A stretch of DNA of 56,749 nt, from assembly GCF_010692555.1 (NCBI RefSeq), contig NZ_JAAHHG010000026.1, positions 1 through 56,749 on the forward strand, read 5' to 3'. Source of the stretch: Okeania sp. SIO3B5 (GTDB lineage: Bacteria > Cyanobacteriota > Cyanobacteriia > Cyanobacteriales > Microcoleaceae). A program made the translations under genes and the position numbers. This document shows positions 32,180 through 40,266 of this stretch, one piece after another (the stretch's first letter is position 1; each line of letters opens with the position of its first letter). Below the pieces are notes generated by a model, which worked only from the letters and a program-made list of their open reading frames with translations, was not told where the DNA came from and made no database searches.

Positions 32180-32421
32180 AATCTGCCCATTTTTTGTAAG
32201 TTTTCAATGTCTTTTTCCAAGTCTTTTACATCATAATGAACCGGAATTTGACGACTAGCTAATAAATGCTGAAAAGCAATTCTATTCATGTCAGCAAAGC
32301 GACTAGCTTGACCTAAAGTCAGTTTTTCTTTTTGGAAAAGCATCACAGCTATTTCCAGTTTCATCTCAGATTCCGTCATCCTAGTTGTGCACAAAATTTG
32401 ATCAGAAATAATAATGCTCAT
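32176..32421 (-). CDS. UPF0175-family antitoxin
   Basis: About 81 residues. The frame can open at TTG 32427, but the ATG at 32421 (MSIIISDQIL) is the better start. The body has the UPF0175 pattern: EIAVMLFQKEKLTLGQASRFADMNRIAFQHLLASRQIPVHY, with a helix-turn-helix-like middle and a C-terminal tail that likely neutralises the toxin. It overlaps the DUF3368 toxin gene downstream. As usual for such pairs it probably represses its own promoter (inference). Confidence 0.82.
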   Translation of the reverse strand: MSIIISDQILCTTRMTESEMKLEIAVMLFQKEKLTLGQASRFADMNRIAFQHLLASRQIPVHYDVKDLEKDIENLQKMGRL

Positions 32422-32463
32422 GTTCAATAATTAATAACTAATAATTAACAATTAATAATTATA

Positions 32464-33048
32464 TCAATTATCTTTTCTTGAGTGAGAAGCAGCAGTAATA
32501 ATTAAAATTTGTTGCTCCAGTTCAAACTCCATTTCACTGACAATATAACGACTCTTACCAACTTTCTTCATCTCTCTAGGTAGACCTTTTGTTTCATCTA
32601 CCCCAACCACAGCTTCATGTTTAATAACTGCAATACCTTTCTCTGCATCCTCCCATTCCAAGCCATCCATTCGTACCTGAAAACGTCGGGGTTTACCTTT
32701 CATGTCTACTTCATCCCCACGAATCTTAGAAGGCTTACTAGAAATTGGCCACCAAATGTCTCCTTGAAACTTAATCCGAACAATATTAGCGATCGCTTCT
32801 GGAACAATCCGATCTTTTTTAATAGTAATATCTTGAGAATTAATATCTATTACCGTACCCGATCTACTATCACCATCTTTTAGTACCACCCTCGCATTAG
32901 TAGGGAAGGAAAAAGGAATAGGTTGTACCGTTGGTTTACATTCAGTTTTTACAATAAGTTTAGGGTTAGCAATAGTTTGTCTGATATCTCCTACCACTAC
33001 TGTCAGACAAGCAACTAGAAAAATTATTATAATTTGAGTTATCTTCAT
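32464..33048 (-). CDS. Unknown exported protein with Sm-like beta segment
   Basis: A 194-residue protein with an N-terminal signal peptide (MKITQIIIIFLVACLTVVVG). Residues ~52-80 (ARVVLKDGDSRSGTVIDINSQ and onwards) look like a small Sm/SH3-type beta barrel. A following part has KGKPRRFQVRMDGLEWED. The C-terminus is beta-rich (SRYIVSEMEFELEQQILII). I do not recognise a named family. It sits upstream of the toxin-antitoxin pair with a 37-bp spacer that is mostly AATTAATAAT repeat, so it is probably separate from it. Confidence 0.6.
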   Translation of the reverse strand: MKITQIIIIFLVACLTVVVGDIRQTIANPKLIVKTECKPTVQPIPFSFPTNARVVLKDGDSRSGTVIDINSQDITIKKDRIVPEAIANIVRIKFQGDIWWPISSKPSKIRGDEVDMKGKPRRFQVRMDGLEWEDAEKGIAVIKHEAVVGVDETKGLPREMKKVGKSRYIVSEMEFELEQQILIITAASHSRKDN

Positions 33049-33350
33049 AGTTATACCGGATATAAATATTAGTTACTACTAATATGTTTAACCACTCTGT
33101 TAGTGAAATTTTCCGGAGATATAGCGCTGTGCGCAGGCAACAGGCAAAAGGCAACCCACCCCTAACCCCTCCCAAGAGGGGAATAAAAAACGGATAATAT
33201 AAGACTTTTAGCTATTGGACAATTCTTGTAATTTGTAAATATGCCAGCGCACATTTAACAATCTGTAGTAACGCACCATTGCATAAAGTCAAAAGTTAAA
33301 AGTTAAAAGTTGTTAGTATAAAATTATAAAAAAATCAGAATTTATAGAAA
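33049..33350. promoter_or_regulatory. Divergent spacer, no gene
   Basis: The spacer separates two divergently transcribed genes. It has a GCAACAGGCAAAAGGCAACCC tract, the CCCCTCCCAAGAGGGG palindrome near 33163-33182 and AGTCAAAAGTTAAAAGTT heptamers at 33286-33312. Promoters for both flanking genes should be here, but none can be pinpointed. Confidence 0.3.
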
Positions 33351-34205
33351 ATGTTTGGTAAAATAGCTAGTTTATTAACTGTATTAGGAGTCGGTTTATA
33401 TTTCACAGGTTGGATTTATCGTTGGGCTTATTTTAGTTATTTTCAACTAGAAGTAACTACTCTCGATTTACCCTTTGAATCATTTTTAATTGTACCAATA
33501 CAGGTATTTTTAGGCAACATATCTAGCGGAGATATTTCTACTATCTTGCGCACTATTAAGATAGCGATCGCCACTTTTATCATCATCATAATTAGTTTCA
33601 AAATAATTCAATTTTTCACCCAAGAATTGGCAAATATTATTAATCAAATAATTTCTTGGTTGTTACGAAAAACATTGAAAACCAAACACCATAGAATTAA
33701 TCGTACCCTCCTTTCATTTCCCAATTTTCAACCAGTTAACGATCAAAAATATGACAAGGTTTTAATTAATGAAATAGTCATAGTCACCTGGTTATTAACA
33801 GCCTTATTTGTCCTCGGTCAAAATCAGGGAAAAGTTGATGCTATTCGAGACTCGCGCAACGAAACATCATCTCTTCCAGTAGTGACTTTAATAACACCAG
33901 AAAATAAACTACCATTAGGCAGAAAAATTGACGATACTGGAGACGATCCTAAAGTTGGCAGTTTTCGTGTTATCGGAGATTTAGAATTATATGAAGAGTT
34001 ACTACTACAAGATTACAATGACAAAACCAAGCCTCAACCTCTCCAAATTATCTGGCGACTGCTGATCGATAGAGATGGTCAATATTATATATTCCCCTCT
34101 TTGCCAAAAAATGCTCCATCAAATGCTCACCCTCCCGTTGTCGTTATTCAGCAGAGCGATCGCGGGGAATATGTTGTTATTCTCAGCCCCGAAGCGGCAC
34201 CTTAA
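33351..34205 (+). CDS. Unknown membrane protein, 284 aa
   Basis: Three hydrophobic segments are visible: residues ~5-28, ~68-90 (IAIATFIIIIISFKIIQFF) and ~142-158 (IVIVTWLLTALFVLG). The C-terminal ~120 residues are soluble, with a beta-type pattern (GSFRVIGDLELYEELLLQDY, QIIWRLLIDRDGQYYIFPSL). I do not recognise the family. The 3' end is followed by GC-rich octamer repeats. No operon partner. Confidence 0.65.
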   Translation: MFGKIASLLTVLGVGLYFTGWIYRWAYFSYFQLEVTTLDLPFESFLIVPIQVFLGNISSGDISTILRTIKIAIATFIIIIISFKIIQFFTQELANIINQIISWLLRKTLKTKHHRINRTLLSFPNFQPVNDQKYDKVLINEIVIVTWLLTALFVLGQNQGKVDAIRDSRNETSSLPVVTLITPENKLPLGRKIDDTGDDPKVGSFRVIGDLELYEELLLQDYNDKTKPQPLQIIWRLLIDRDGQYYIFPSLPKNAPSNAHPPVVVIQQSDRGEYVVILSPEAAP

Positions 34206-34237
34206 GTGTGGCAGAGCTGTTTCATTCTCGATAGACA

Positions 34238-34365
34238 GGGGGACGCGGGGACGCGGGGACGCGGGGACGCGGGGATAGGGGGACGCGGGGACGCGGGGAC
34301 GCGGGGATAGGGGGACGCGGGGACGGGGAGACACGGGGACACGGGGACACGGGGACACGGGGATG
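34238..34365. repeat. GC-rich octamer array (GGGGACGC / GGGGACAC)
   Basis: Tandem 8-nt units GGGGACGC, with interruptions GGGGATAG, change to GGGGACAC toward the right. The base composition is far from that of the surroundings. G-runs on one strand could form quadruplex structures. Long open frames rich in Pro/Arg on the minus strand here are repeat artefacts. Confidence 0.92.
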
Positions 34366-34479
34366 GAGGCTTTGTAATTTATGATTAAAAGTTGACTTTT
34401 CACTCAAAGAAGTAGAACTGCCTATAACTTTCTCCCCATCAGGCTTTGAAATCATCCCGCATTTATGCAACGCCATAGT

Positions 34480-34496
34480 GGGAGCATCTTGCTCCC
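34480..34496. repeat. GGGAGCA hairpin
   Basis: A perfect hairpin, GGGAGCA-TCT-TGCTCCC, shares its CATCTTG centre with the GCGGGCATCTTGCCCGC hairpins at 11001 and 45831. It lies in the 490-bp spacer before purL, which otherwise holds TGTTCCC repeats (34674-34700) and no gene. Confidence 0.6.
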
Positions 34497-34695
34497 TCGT
34501 GGTCATCCTACCCGGACTAAGAATTGTTCATCTACATATACCATTACTATACGGAACTACCGAAAATGGTTGTAGGTAAACTTGTTTCATCTAAAACCTA
34601 CAACCTATAGCAATAGAAAGATAGGTTAGGACTTATGCTGAAAATGAATCTTAGAATAGGCAATGTTTTTCCTACTGTTCCCTGTTCCCTGTTCC

Positions 34696-37026
34696 CTATT
34701 CCCTACTATTCAACCGCCTTTCAATAGCATTGTTAAAACGATCGCTCATTTCCTCCATCTCTAAATTAATCAAAGACACACCCTCATTAACTAAAATTTG
34801 CAAAGTACTTTCAGCATTACCAACCAGACCAACTTTTTGCCAAAAATTAGTCAAATGTTCCTGGAGATATGACTCCCAAATTTTCTGATTTTCTGGCGCA
34901 ATAGAAACCAAAATTCGGCAACCACCCTCTCCAAACAAAAACTCATCCCATCGAAAATCTGACTTTTCAGCTAATTCTAAATTAACCTCAGCTCCCAACT
35001 TCCCACTAATACAACACTCCGCAAGAGCGATCGCTAAACCACCCTCAGCACAGTCATGGGCAGAATTTACCCAACCTTCACGAATACCATGACGACAAAC
35101 TCCCTGTACCCGACGCTCCAAATCAAAATCTACCTCACTGGGTTTCCCAGCAACCACACCATAAACAGTTGCCAAATATTCCGAAGCAGCTAAAGACTCA
35201 ACTCCTAAATTTCCAATTAAATAGATAATATCTCCCTCAGTTTGCCAACCTTGCCCACAAATATTAGTCAGGTCAGGAATTAAACCCACCATTCCCACCA
35301 CTGGAGTCGGATATATCCCCTGGGGATGACCCTCACTATCAAGAGTTTCATTATACAAAGACACATTCCCACCAGTAACAGGAGTTCCCAACTCCCGACA
35401 ACCTTCAGCAATACCGCGACAACTCTCCGCAAGTTGCCAATATCCCACAGGTTTTTCGGGACTACCAAAATTGAGATTATCCGTAACTGCCACAGGTTCG
35501 GCACCTACACAACTGAGATTTCGAGCAGCTTCCGCTACTACCGCTTTTGCCCCCGTATATGGATCTAGATAAACTAAACGAGAATTGCAGTCTACCGTCG
35601 CAGCAACACCAGAATTTGATGGTGGTTTGTCCGTGGAAATTTGTGGACGTAACCGAATGACAGCAGCATCACTCCCACCAGGAAGCATAACAGTATTATT
35701 CTGCACTTGATGGTCGTATTGCTGATATACCCAATGTTTAGAAGCAATGGTAGGAGTATCCAATAAAGTCAGAAGAATATCATTCCAAGTTTGCCAATTT
35801 CCCTGCACTTCAATACCTGTTTCCGTACATGATGGCAAAGATGCTGAATTCCATGACCAAGCTTTTTTAGCATATTCCGGTGCATCAGTCAACAACTCCC
35901 GCTGATAAATAGGAGTATTATCTGCCAAAGCAGTAGCAGGTATTTCTGCTGCTATTTTCCCCTCAAATAAAATTCGCACAATAGGTTCCTCAATAACTGT
36001 ACCTGCCACCACAGCATGAAGTTCCCAACGTTCAAAAATATCAATTAATTCCTGTTCGCGACCTTTCTCAGCAACAAATAACATCCGTTCTTGAGATTCT
36101 GAGAGCAAATATTCATAAGGAACCATCCCAGTTTCTCGCACTGGCACTTTGTCAAGGTCAAATTCAATACCCACTCCACCATTAGCTGCCATTTCTGAAG
36201 TAGAGCAGGTAATGCCAGCAGCACCCATATCTTGAGCTGCCACTACTGCTCCTGTTTTGAATGCTTCTAGACAAGCTTCAACTAGACATTTTTCCAAAAA
36301 TGGGTCGCCTACTTGCACCGCAGGGCGATCGTCAATTGATTTATCGCTGAGTTCGGCACTGGCGAAACTTGCTCCACCCATACCATCTCTACCCGTGGTG
36401 GAACCGACATATAAGACTGGGTTGCCAATACCAGATGCACCAGATTTAACAATTTCGGGAGTTTCCATTAAACCTAATGCCATGACATTGACTAAGGGGT
36501 TGCCCGTATAAGCAGGGTCAAAGTAAATTTCTCCACCAACTGTAGGTACTCCGAAACAGTTTCCGTAGTGAGAAATGCCGGAAATTACTCCAGTAAAAAT
36601 GCGTCTAGTTTTGGCATCTTCTAGGGAACCGAAACGTAGGGAGTTAAGTACAGCGATGGGACGAGCGCCCATTGTGAAGATGTCTCGGAGGATACCGCCG
36701 ACTCCTGTTGCAGCACCTTGAAATGGTTCGACGGCGGATGGATGGTTGTGGGATTCGATTTTGAAAGCGAGTTGGAGTCCATTGTCTAGGTCTACGACTC
36801 CGGCGTTTTCTCCAGGTCCAACGAGGATGCGTTTACCTGTGGTGGGAAATTGTTTGAGCAGAGGGCGGGAATTTTTGTAGCAGCAGTGTTCTGACCACAT
36901 GACTCCGAACATTCCCAGTTCTGCTTTATTGGGATGGCGATGGAGGCGGTTAAGAATTTCTTGATATTCTTCTGGTTTGATGCCTTCGGATGCTATTTCT
37001 TCTGGGGAAAAGGGAGTTTGTGACAT
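34696..37026 (-). CDS. purL: Phosphoribosylformylglycinamidine synthase subunit II
   Basis: This is the small-type PurL, the ATP-dependent synthetase subunit that makes FGAM from FGAR in purine synthesis, working with PurQ and PurS. At 776 residues it has the normal length. Features: N-terminal [29 protein letters not shown], the GPGENAGVV nucleotide region, [23 protein letters not shown], and two AIRS-type halves with [10 protein letters not shown] and [14 protein letters not shown]. The ATG start at 37026 fits the family. The last codons (NSRE) overlap the TTCCCTA repeat. PurQ and PurS are not nearby. Confidence 0.97.
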   Translation of the reverse strand: MSQTPFSPEEIASEGIKPEEYQEILNRLHRHPNKAELGMFGVMWSEHCCYKNSRPLLKQFPTTGKRILVGPGENAGVVDLDNGLQLAFKIESHNHPSAVEPFQGAATGVGGILRDIFTMGARPIAVLNSLRFGSLEDAKTRRIFTGVISGISHYGNCFGVPTVGGEIYFDPAYTGNPLVNVMALGLMETPEIVKSGASGIGNPVLYVGSTTGRDGMGGASFASAELSDKSIDDRPAVQVGDPFLEKCLVEACLEAFKTGAVVAAQDMGAAGITCSTSEMAANGGVGIEFDLDKVPVRETGMVPYEYLLSESQERMLFVAEKGREQELIDIFERWELHAVVAGTVIEEPIVRILFEGKIAAEIPATALADNTPIYQRELLTDAPEYAKKAWSWNSASLPSCTETGIEVQGNWQTWNDILLTLLDTPTIASKHWVYQQYDHQVQNNTVMLPGGSDAAVIRLRPQISTDKPPSNSGVAATVDCNSRLVYLDPYTGAKAVVAEAARNLSCVGAEPVAVTDNLNFGSPEKPVGYWQLAESCRGIAEGCRELGTPVTGGNVSLYNETLDSEGHPQGIYPTPVVGMVGLIPDLTNICGQGWQTEGDIIYLIGNLGVESLAASEYLATVYGVVAGKPSEVDFDLERRVQGVCRHGIREGWVNSAHDCAEGGLAIALAECCISGKLGAEVNLELAEKSDFRWDEFLFGEGGCRILVSIAPENQKIWESYLQEHLTNFWQKVGLVGNAESTLQILVNEGVSLINLEMEEMSDRFNNAIERRLNSRE

Positions 37027-37121
37027 AGTTTATAATGGGAAAGTTGAGTTAAGTTTTTGGCAGTTTTATTATCTCATTGAATTGCCTGATTAATTCTCGT
37101 GTTGTTATATTTTTAGTTATA

Positions 37122-37304
37122 CTATTTCTTGGTTTCTAAAATATAACTAAAAAAAAAATTGGCGATCGCTGCAACAAAGTCAAAAATTCCACCAATTAAG
37201 AATAAAGAAGGGTTAATAGGCCATAACTTGAAATAGGGTGGCGTCTGTTGTAAGGGTGGCAGGAAACTTGGGAGTCTTTCAGGAACTGGGTTTGTGGAAG
37301 AGTC
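37122..37304 (-). pseudogene. Small membrane-peptide frame without a start
   Basis: About 60 codons stay open on the minus strand: a proline-rich stretch (RLPSFLPPLQQTPPYFKLWP) then a hydrophobic helix (NPSLFLIGGIFDFVAAIANF) and LETKK before TAG. The pattern looks like a real small membrane protein, but no ATG, GTG or TTG opens it. It lies between purL and the sigma-like gene. It is either a remnant or uses an unusual start. Confidence 0.3.
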
Positions 37305-37375
37305 CTATTCTTAGCTATTGATACAATCAACTTCAAAAGTTAACCAATACTTATGATTGTGAGGAGGTAATCGTT

Positions 37376-37441
37376 ATGCTAGTGGCCTATTTTTGTCAGT
37401 TCAATGGCCATTATGATGAGACTCCCATAAGAAAATTCTAA
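37376..37441 (+). CDS. Possible 21-codon leader peptide
   Basis: An ATG preceded by a very strong Shine-Dalgarno (GAGGAGG at 37361-37367) begins a 21-residue frame (MLVAYFCQFNGHYDETPIRK...). It ends 17 bp before the ATG of the sigma-like gene, partly against that gene's own GGAGG. A leader peptide or translational coupler for the operon is possible. Not recognised. Confidence 0.35.
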   Translation: MLVAYFCQFNGHYDETPIRKF

Positions 37442-37458
37442 TTGGAGGAGTGAGGGTA

Positions 37459-38937
37459 ATGGACGAAAATTTAATGTGGTGGTTTTGCCGTTTGCCTGTT
37501 ATTGCTAATAGGGAACTACGGTGGATACCAGAAGCGTCTCTCAAGCGCAATTTAGAAAAAGTCCTGGAGTCTAAACCAGGTTTGAGCTTGGAAGAAACTT
37601 TGATGATTTTTATTCAACAGTCTCGCACTTGTAGTTGTGGACTTCCAGCTAAACATTTGCAAGCCTATTTATATAAAATTGCGGCTAAAGCAGCTAAAGA
37701 TTTTTATTCTGACTATGAATCTCGTTTAGGATTTTTAAGTTTAGAAGATATCTCTCAAGAAGGATTTATAATCGCTTCTAAGTTAGCAAAGCTTTTGGCA
37801 AGCAATGAAAGGACAGTTGATTATCTTTATAATGACATCAAACACAAAATCAGGGATCGAGTTTTTCAATTGTTAAGTTGGAAAAGTTCAGATAAATGTA
37901 AAAAACATTGGAGACTACGCAATGTCAGTGAAAATCAACTTAAGCAAGCCTTAAAATTTTCTGGTTATACTAATTTCGGATTAGAGAGTCATCTCTTAGC
38001 TTGGAAATCCTTTAAGACAGTTTACGCTCCTGCAAAAGGGGAAAAATACGACCCACCAACACCAGAGCAGCGGGAAAAAATAGCAGATTCATATCTCCGG
38101 CAACGGAAGCGATCGCCTGAATTAAAACAGGATAATTCACGGATTGATGCTGACTTTATTGAGCAATGTTTAAAAAATTGCATTCAGGCGTTGAAGGTAC
38201 ACTATTCTGTTCAAATAATTAGCTTGGATGCTCCTTTAAAAAATGGTGAAGGAACAACATTTCTAGACCAAACTTCTGAAGAAATATACAATTACGAAGC
38301 AGATGCTACCACTATCAATTATAACAAAGCTTATTCTGCCAATTTTCAAGAAAGTGAGGAATTCATATCTAAATTAGATAGCAAAGAGCTTGGTTTACTG
38401 GTTTTATACCATGTTTTTGACATTTCAATGGATGCAATCGCCGAACTGTACAAATACAAAAACAAATCTAAGGTTAGTCGTCAGATTAACAAGAGCAATC
38501 AAAAGTGGCTGGTAGAAGAATGTCAGAAGCAAGGAATGACTCAAAAAGCAGAGGAGTTGCGCACTCAAAAAAAACTGAATGCAGAAATATCTCAGTTAGT
38601 TAATGAGGTGCGCAAAAACAAGAAAACGGATTTTGACTCCCAGGTTTACCAAACTTTTTTAAAAATATGGCAGCAACTTGAACCATCCTCCCAAGAAATA
38701 CTAAAATTCCATCTAAAGCGGAAACCTTGGAAATATAATGCTCCAAAGTTAAGTATTACTCCTGCTGAAGAAGAAAAAATTGCCAATATTTTTCAAGTTT
38801 TAGTCAACGGAATTTTACAATGGCTAGAGAAGGAATTACAAATTTCTCTGAAATCATGCGAACCTTTGATTCACAAAATTAGCGATCTAGTTAACGAGTT
38901 TTTGATTCATATTTACCAAGAAAACATTAATCAATAG
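37459..38937 (+). CDS. Divergent sigma-70-like protein heading the CHAT cluster
   Basis: A ~492-residue protein that resembles the large divergent sigma-70-family proteins of cyanobacteria. LSLEDISQEGFIIASKLAKLL (about residue 95) looks like region 2, where core RNA polymerase is bound, and NKSKVSRQINKSNQKWL (about residue 340) like the helix-turn-helix of region 4. The rest is helical and charged. A GTG at 37450 could extend it by three codons, but GGAGG at 37444-37448 is correctly spaced for the ATG at 37459. It is followed after 11 bp by the DUF1822 gene, so they form an operon. It could direct transcription of this cluster, or be an adapted signalling protein. The family call is moderate. 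Confidence 0.65.
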   Translation: MDENLMWWFCRLPVIANRELRWIPEASLKRNLEKVLESKPGLSLEETLMIFIQQSRTCSCGLPAKHLQAYLYKIAAKAAKDFYSDYESRLGFLSLEDISQEGFIIASKLAKLLASNERTVDYLYNDIKHKIRDRVFQLLSWKSSDKCKKHWRLRNVSENQLKQALKFSGYTNFGLESHLLAWKSFKTVYAPAKGEKYDPPTPEQREKIADSYLRQRKRSPELKQDNSRIDADFIEQCLKNCIQALKVHYSVQIISLDAPLKNGEGTTFLDQTSEEIYNYEADATTINYNKAYSANFQESEEFISKLDSKELGLLVLYHVFDISMDAIAELYKYKNKSKVSRQINKSNQKWLVEECQKQGMTQKAEELRTQKKLNAEISQLVNEVRKNKKTDFDSQVYQTFLKIWQQLEPSSQEILKFHLKRKPWKYNAPKLSITPAEEEKIANIFQVLVNGILQWLEKELQISLKSCEPLIHKISDLVNEFLIHIYQENINQ

Positions 38938-38948
38938 AGGTAACAAAA

Positions 38949-40169
38949 ATGTCTAGTTTAATTGAAACTTTAACAGCAATATATCCAGAACAAGTTTTTC
39001 TGGAAATCACCCCAGAAGATATAGAGGCAGAAACTCCCAACAATGATGACTATTCTTATGATGTGGCTCGTCGTCATGCCTTAATTAATCGCTTGGTGTT
39101 AAATCGCTTTACAAAGTGGCTGAAAACTGAAGCACCTATTGAGGAAGAGTGTCATGTTTGGCCTAGTGTTGAGGATTTGCCTAGTATTTGGGAATTTGTC
39201 AACGGAAGTGCTTTGACTATTGGCAATACCCGCCTAGTTTTAATTCCTCAGGAGGCTATGGATACAGATGAATTTTCTGTGCCTCAAGAGTGGGTGGATA
39301 TTCCAGATTGGTTGGCAGATTATTATTTGGCAGTGCAGGTGAATTTGGAGCAAGGCTGGTTTAGGGTATGGGGTTTCATTTCTCATAAGACTCTGAAACA
39401 GAAGGCAGAATTCGATCCGGTTTTGCGGAACTATTCGGTGGCAGGGGAGTTATTAATTGAGGATTTAACGGTGATGTGGGTTGCCCGTGAGTTTGAAGAA
39501 ACAGAAAGGGCAGAAGTTCCGGCGCTGCCAAAGTTATTTGGCGATGAGTTTGATCGCATATCCGAGGTTTTGGGTAAACCTCGTGGTTATTCTCCCAGGT
39601 TGTTAGTGACTAACTCGGAAACTGTTGATGATTCTGAGGTGGCTTTTCCTAAGTGGGCGGCATTGATGTCTAAGGAGAGTTTGCGGCAACAGTTGTACTC
39701 TAAGTTATGCGGAAAATATCAAAGTTCTTCTTCCAACGCAAGCAAAAGGGAGAAATTGAGTGGTTGGCGAGATGGTATATCAAGTAATGGCTACCATCTA
39801 GGACGAAAGTCGGCCTATGCTACACGGAATTCGAGAGTTCGCAACGAGATTAGAGGCAACAAAATAATCGATCTGGGAACGAGTCTAAACCCTCAAAAAG
39901 TTGATTTAGTTATGTTTGTCACTCCAGAAGTTGATGAAAAAATCTCTGTTGAGCCTCGGCTTTCTCCCGTTGGTGATGCTGGGTGTTTACCGAGTAATAT
40001 TAAGTTAAGCTGGCTATCCCAAGAAGGCAGAGAAACTGAAAATGTCGTGCAAAGTGGAGAGGACAACTTGTATCTTCCCCTTCCGCGTGAAACCTACAAA
40101 CCAAACCAATCTTTTACTATTCAAGTAAGTCTAGGAGAGGTTAAGATTACTGAGGACTTTGAAATTTAA
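38949..40169 (+). CDS. DUF1822-family protein
   Basis: A 406-residue member of the cyanobacterial DUF1822 family, whose function is unknown. The N-terminus (YPEQVFLEITPEDIEAE) and the central LVLIPQEAMDTDEFSVPQEWVD / WLADYYLAVQVNLEQGWFRVWGFISH segments carry the family pattern. The C-terminus is beta-like (FTIQVSLGEVKITEDF). ATG start with AGAGGT upstream. In cyanobacteria DUF1822 genes often sit beside sigma-like and CHAT genes, as here; this association is the main clue to its job. Confidence 0.82.
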   Translation: MSSLIETLTAIYPEQVFLEITPEDIEAETPNNDDYSYDVARRHALINRLVLNRFTKWLKTEAPIEEECHVWPSVEDLPSIWEFVNGSALTIGNTRLVLIPQEAMDTDEFSVPQEWVDIPDWLADYYLAVQVNLEQGWFRVWGFISHKTLKQKAEFDPVLRNYSVAGELLIEDLTVMWVAREFEETERAEVPALPKLFGDEFDRISEVLGKPRGYSPRLLVTNSETVDDSEVAFPKWAALMSKESLRQQLYSKLCGKYQSSSSNASKREKLSGWRDGISSNGYHLGRKSAYATRNSRVRNEIRGNKIIDLGTSLNPQKVDLVMFVTPEVDEKISVEPRLSPVGDAGCLPSNIKLSWLSQEGRETENVVQSGEDNLYLPLPRETYKPNQSFTIQVSLGEVKITEDFEI

Positions 40170-40179
40170 TCTAGCAAGC

Positions 40180-40209
40180 AACTGGCTAAATAGTAATTAT
40201 TTGCCAGTT
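40180..40209 (+). promoter_or_regulatory. Hairpin between DUF1822 and CHAT genes
   Basis: AACTGGC pairs with GCCAGTT around a 16-nt AT-rich loop in the 97-bp gap. No T-run follows, so it is more likely an mRNA-processing, stability or regulator-binding site than a full terminator. Confidence 0.35.
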
Positions 40210-40266
40210 ACAAACAATGCTAGAATTGGCTTCACTACCAATCTAAAGACAAACGGGAGTATCTAA

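Noticed and set aside
34119-34506. Pro/Arg-rich minus-strand frames
   Set aside because: They are translations of the GGGGACGC octamer array, not genes.
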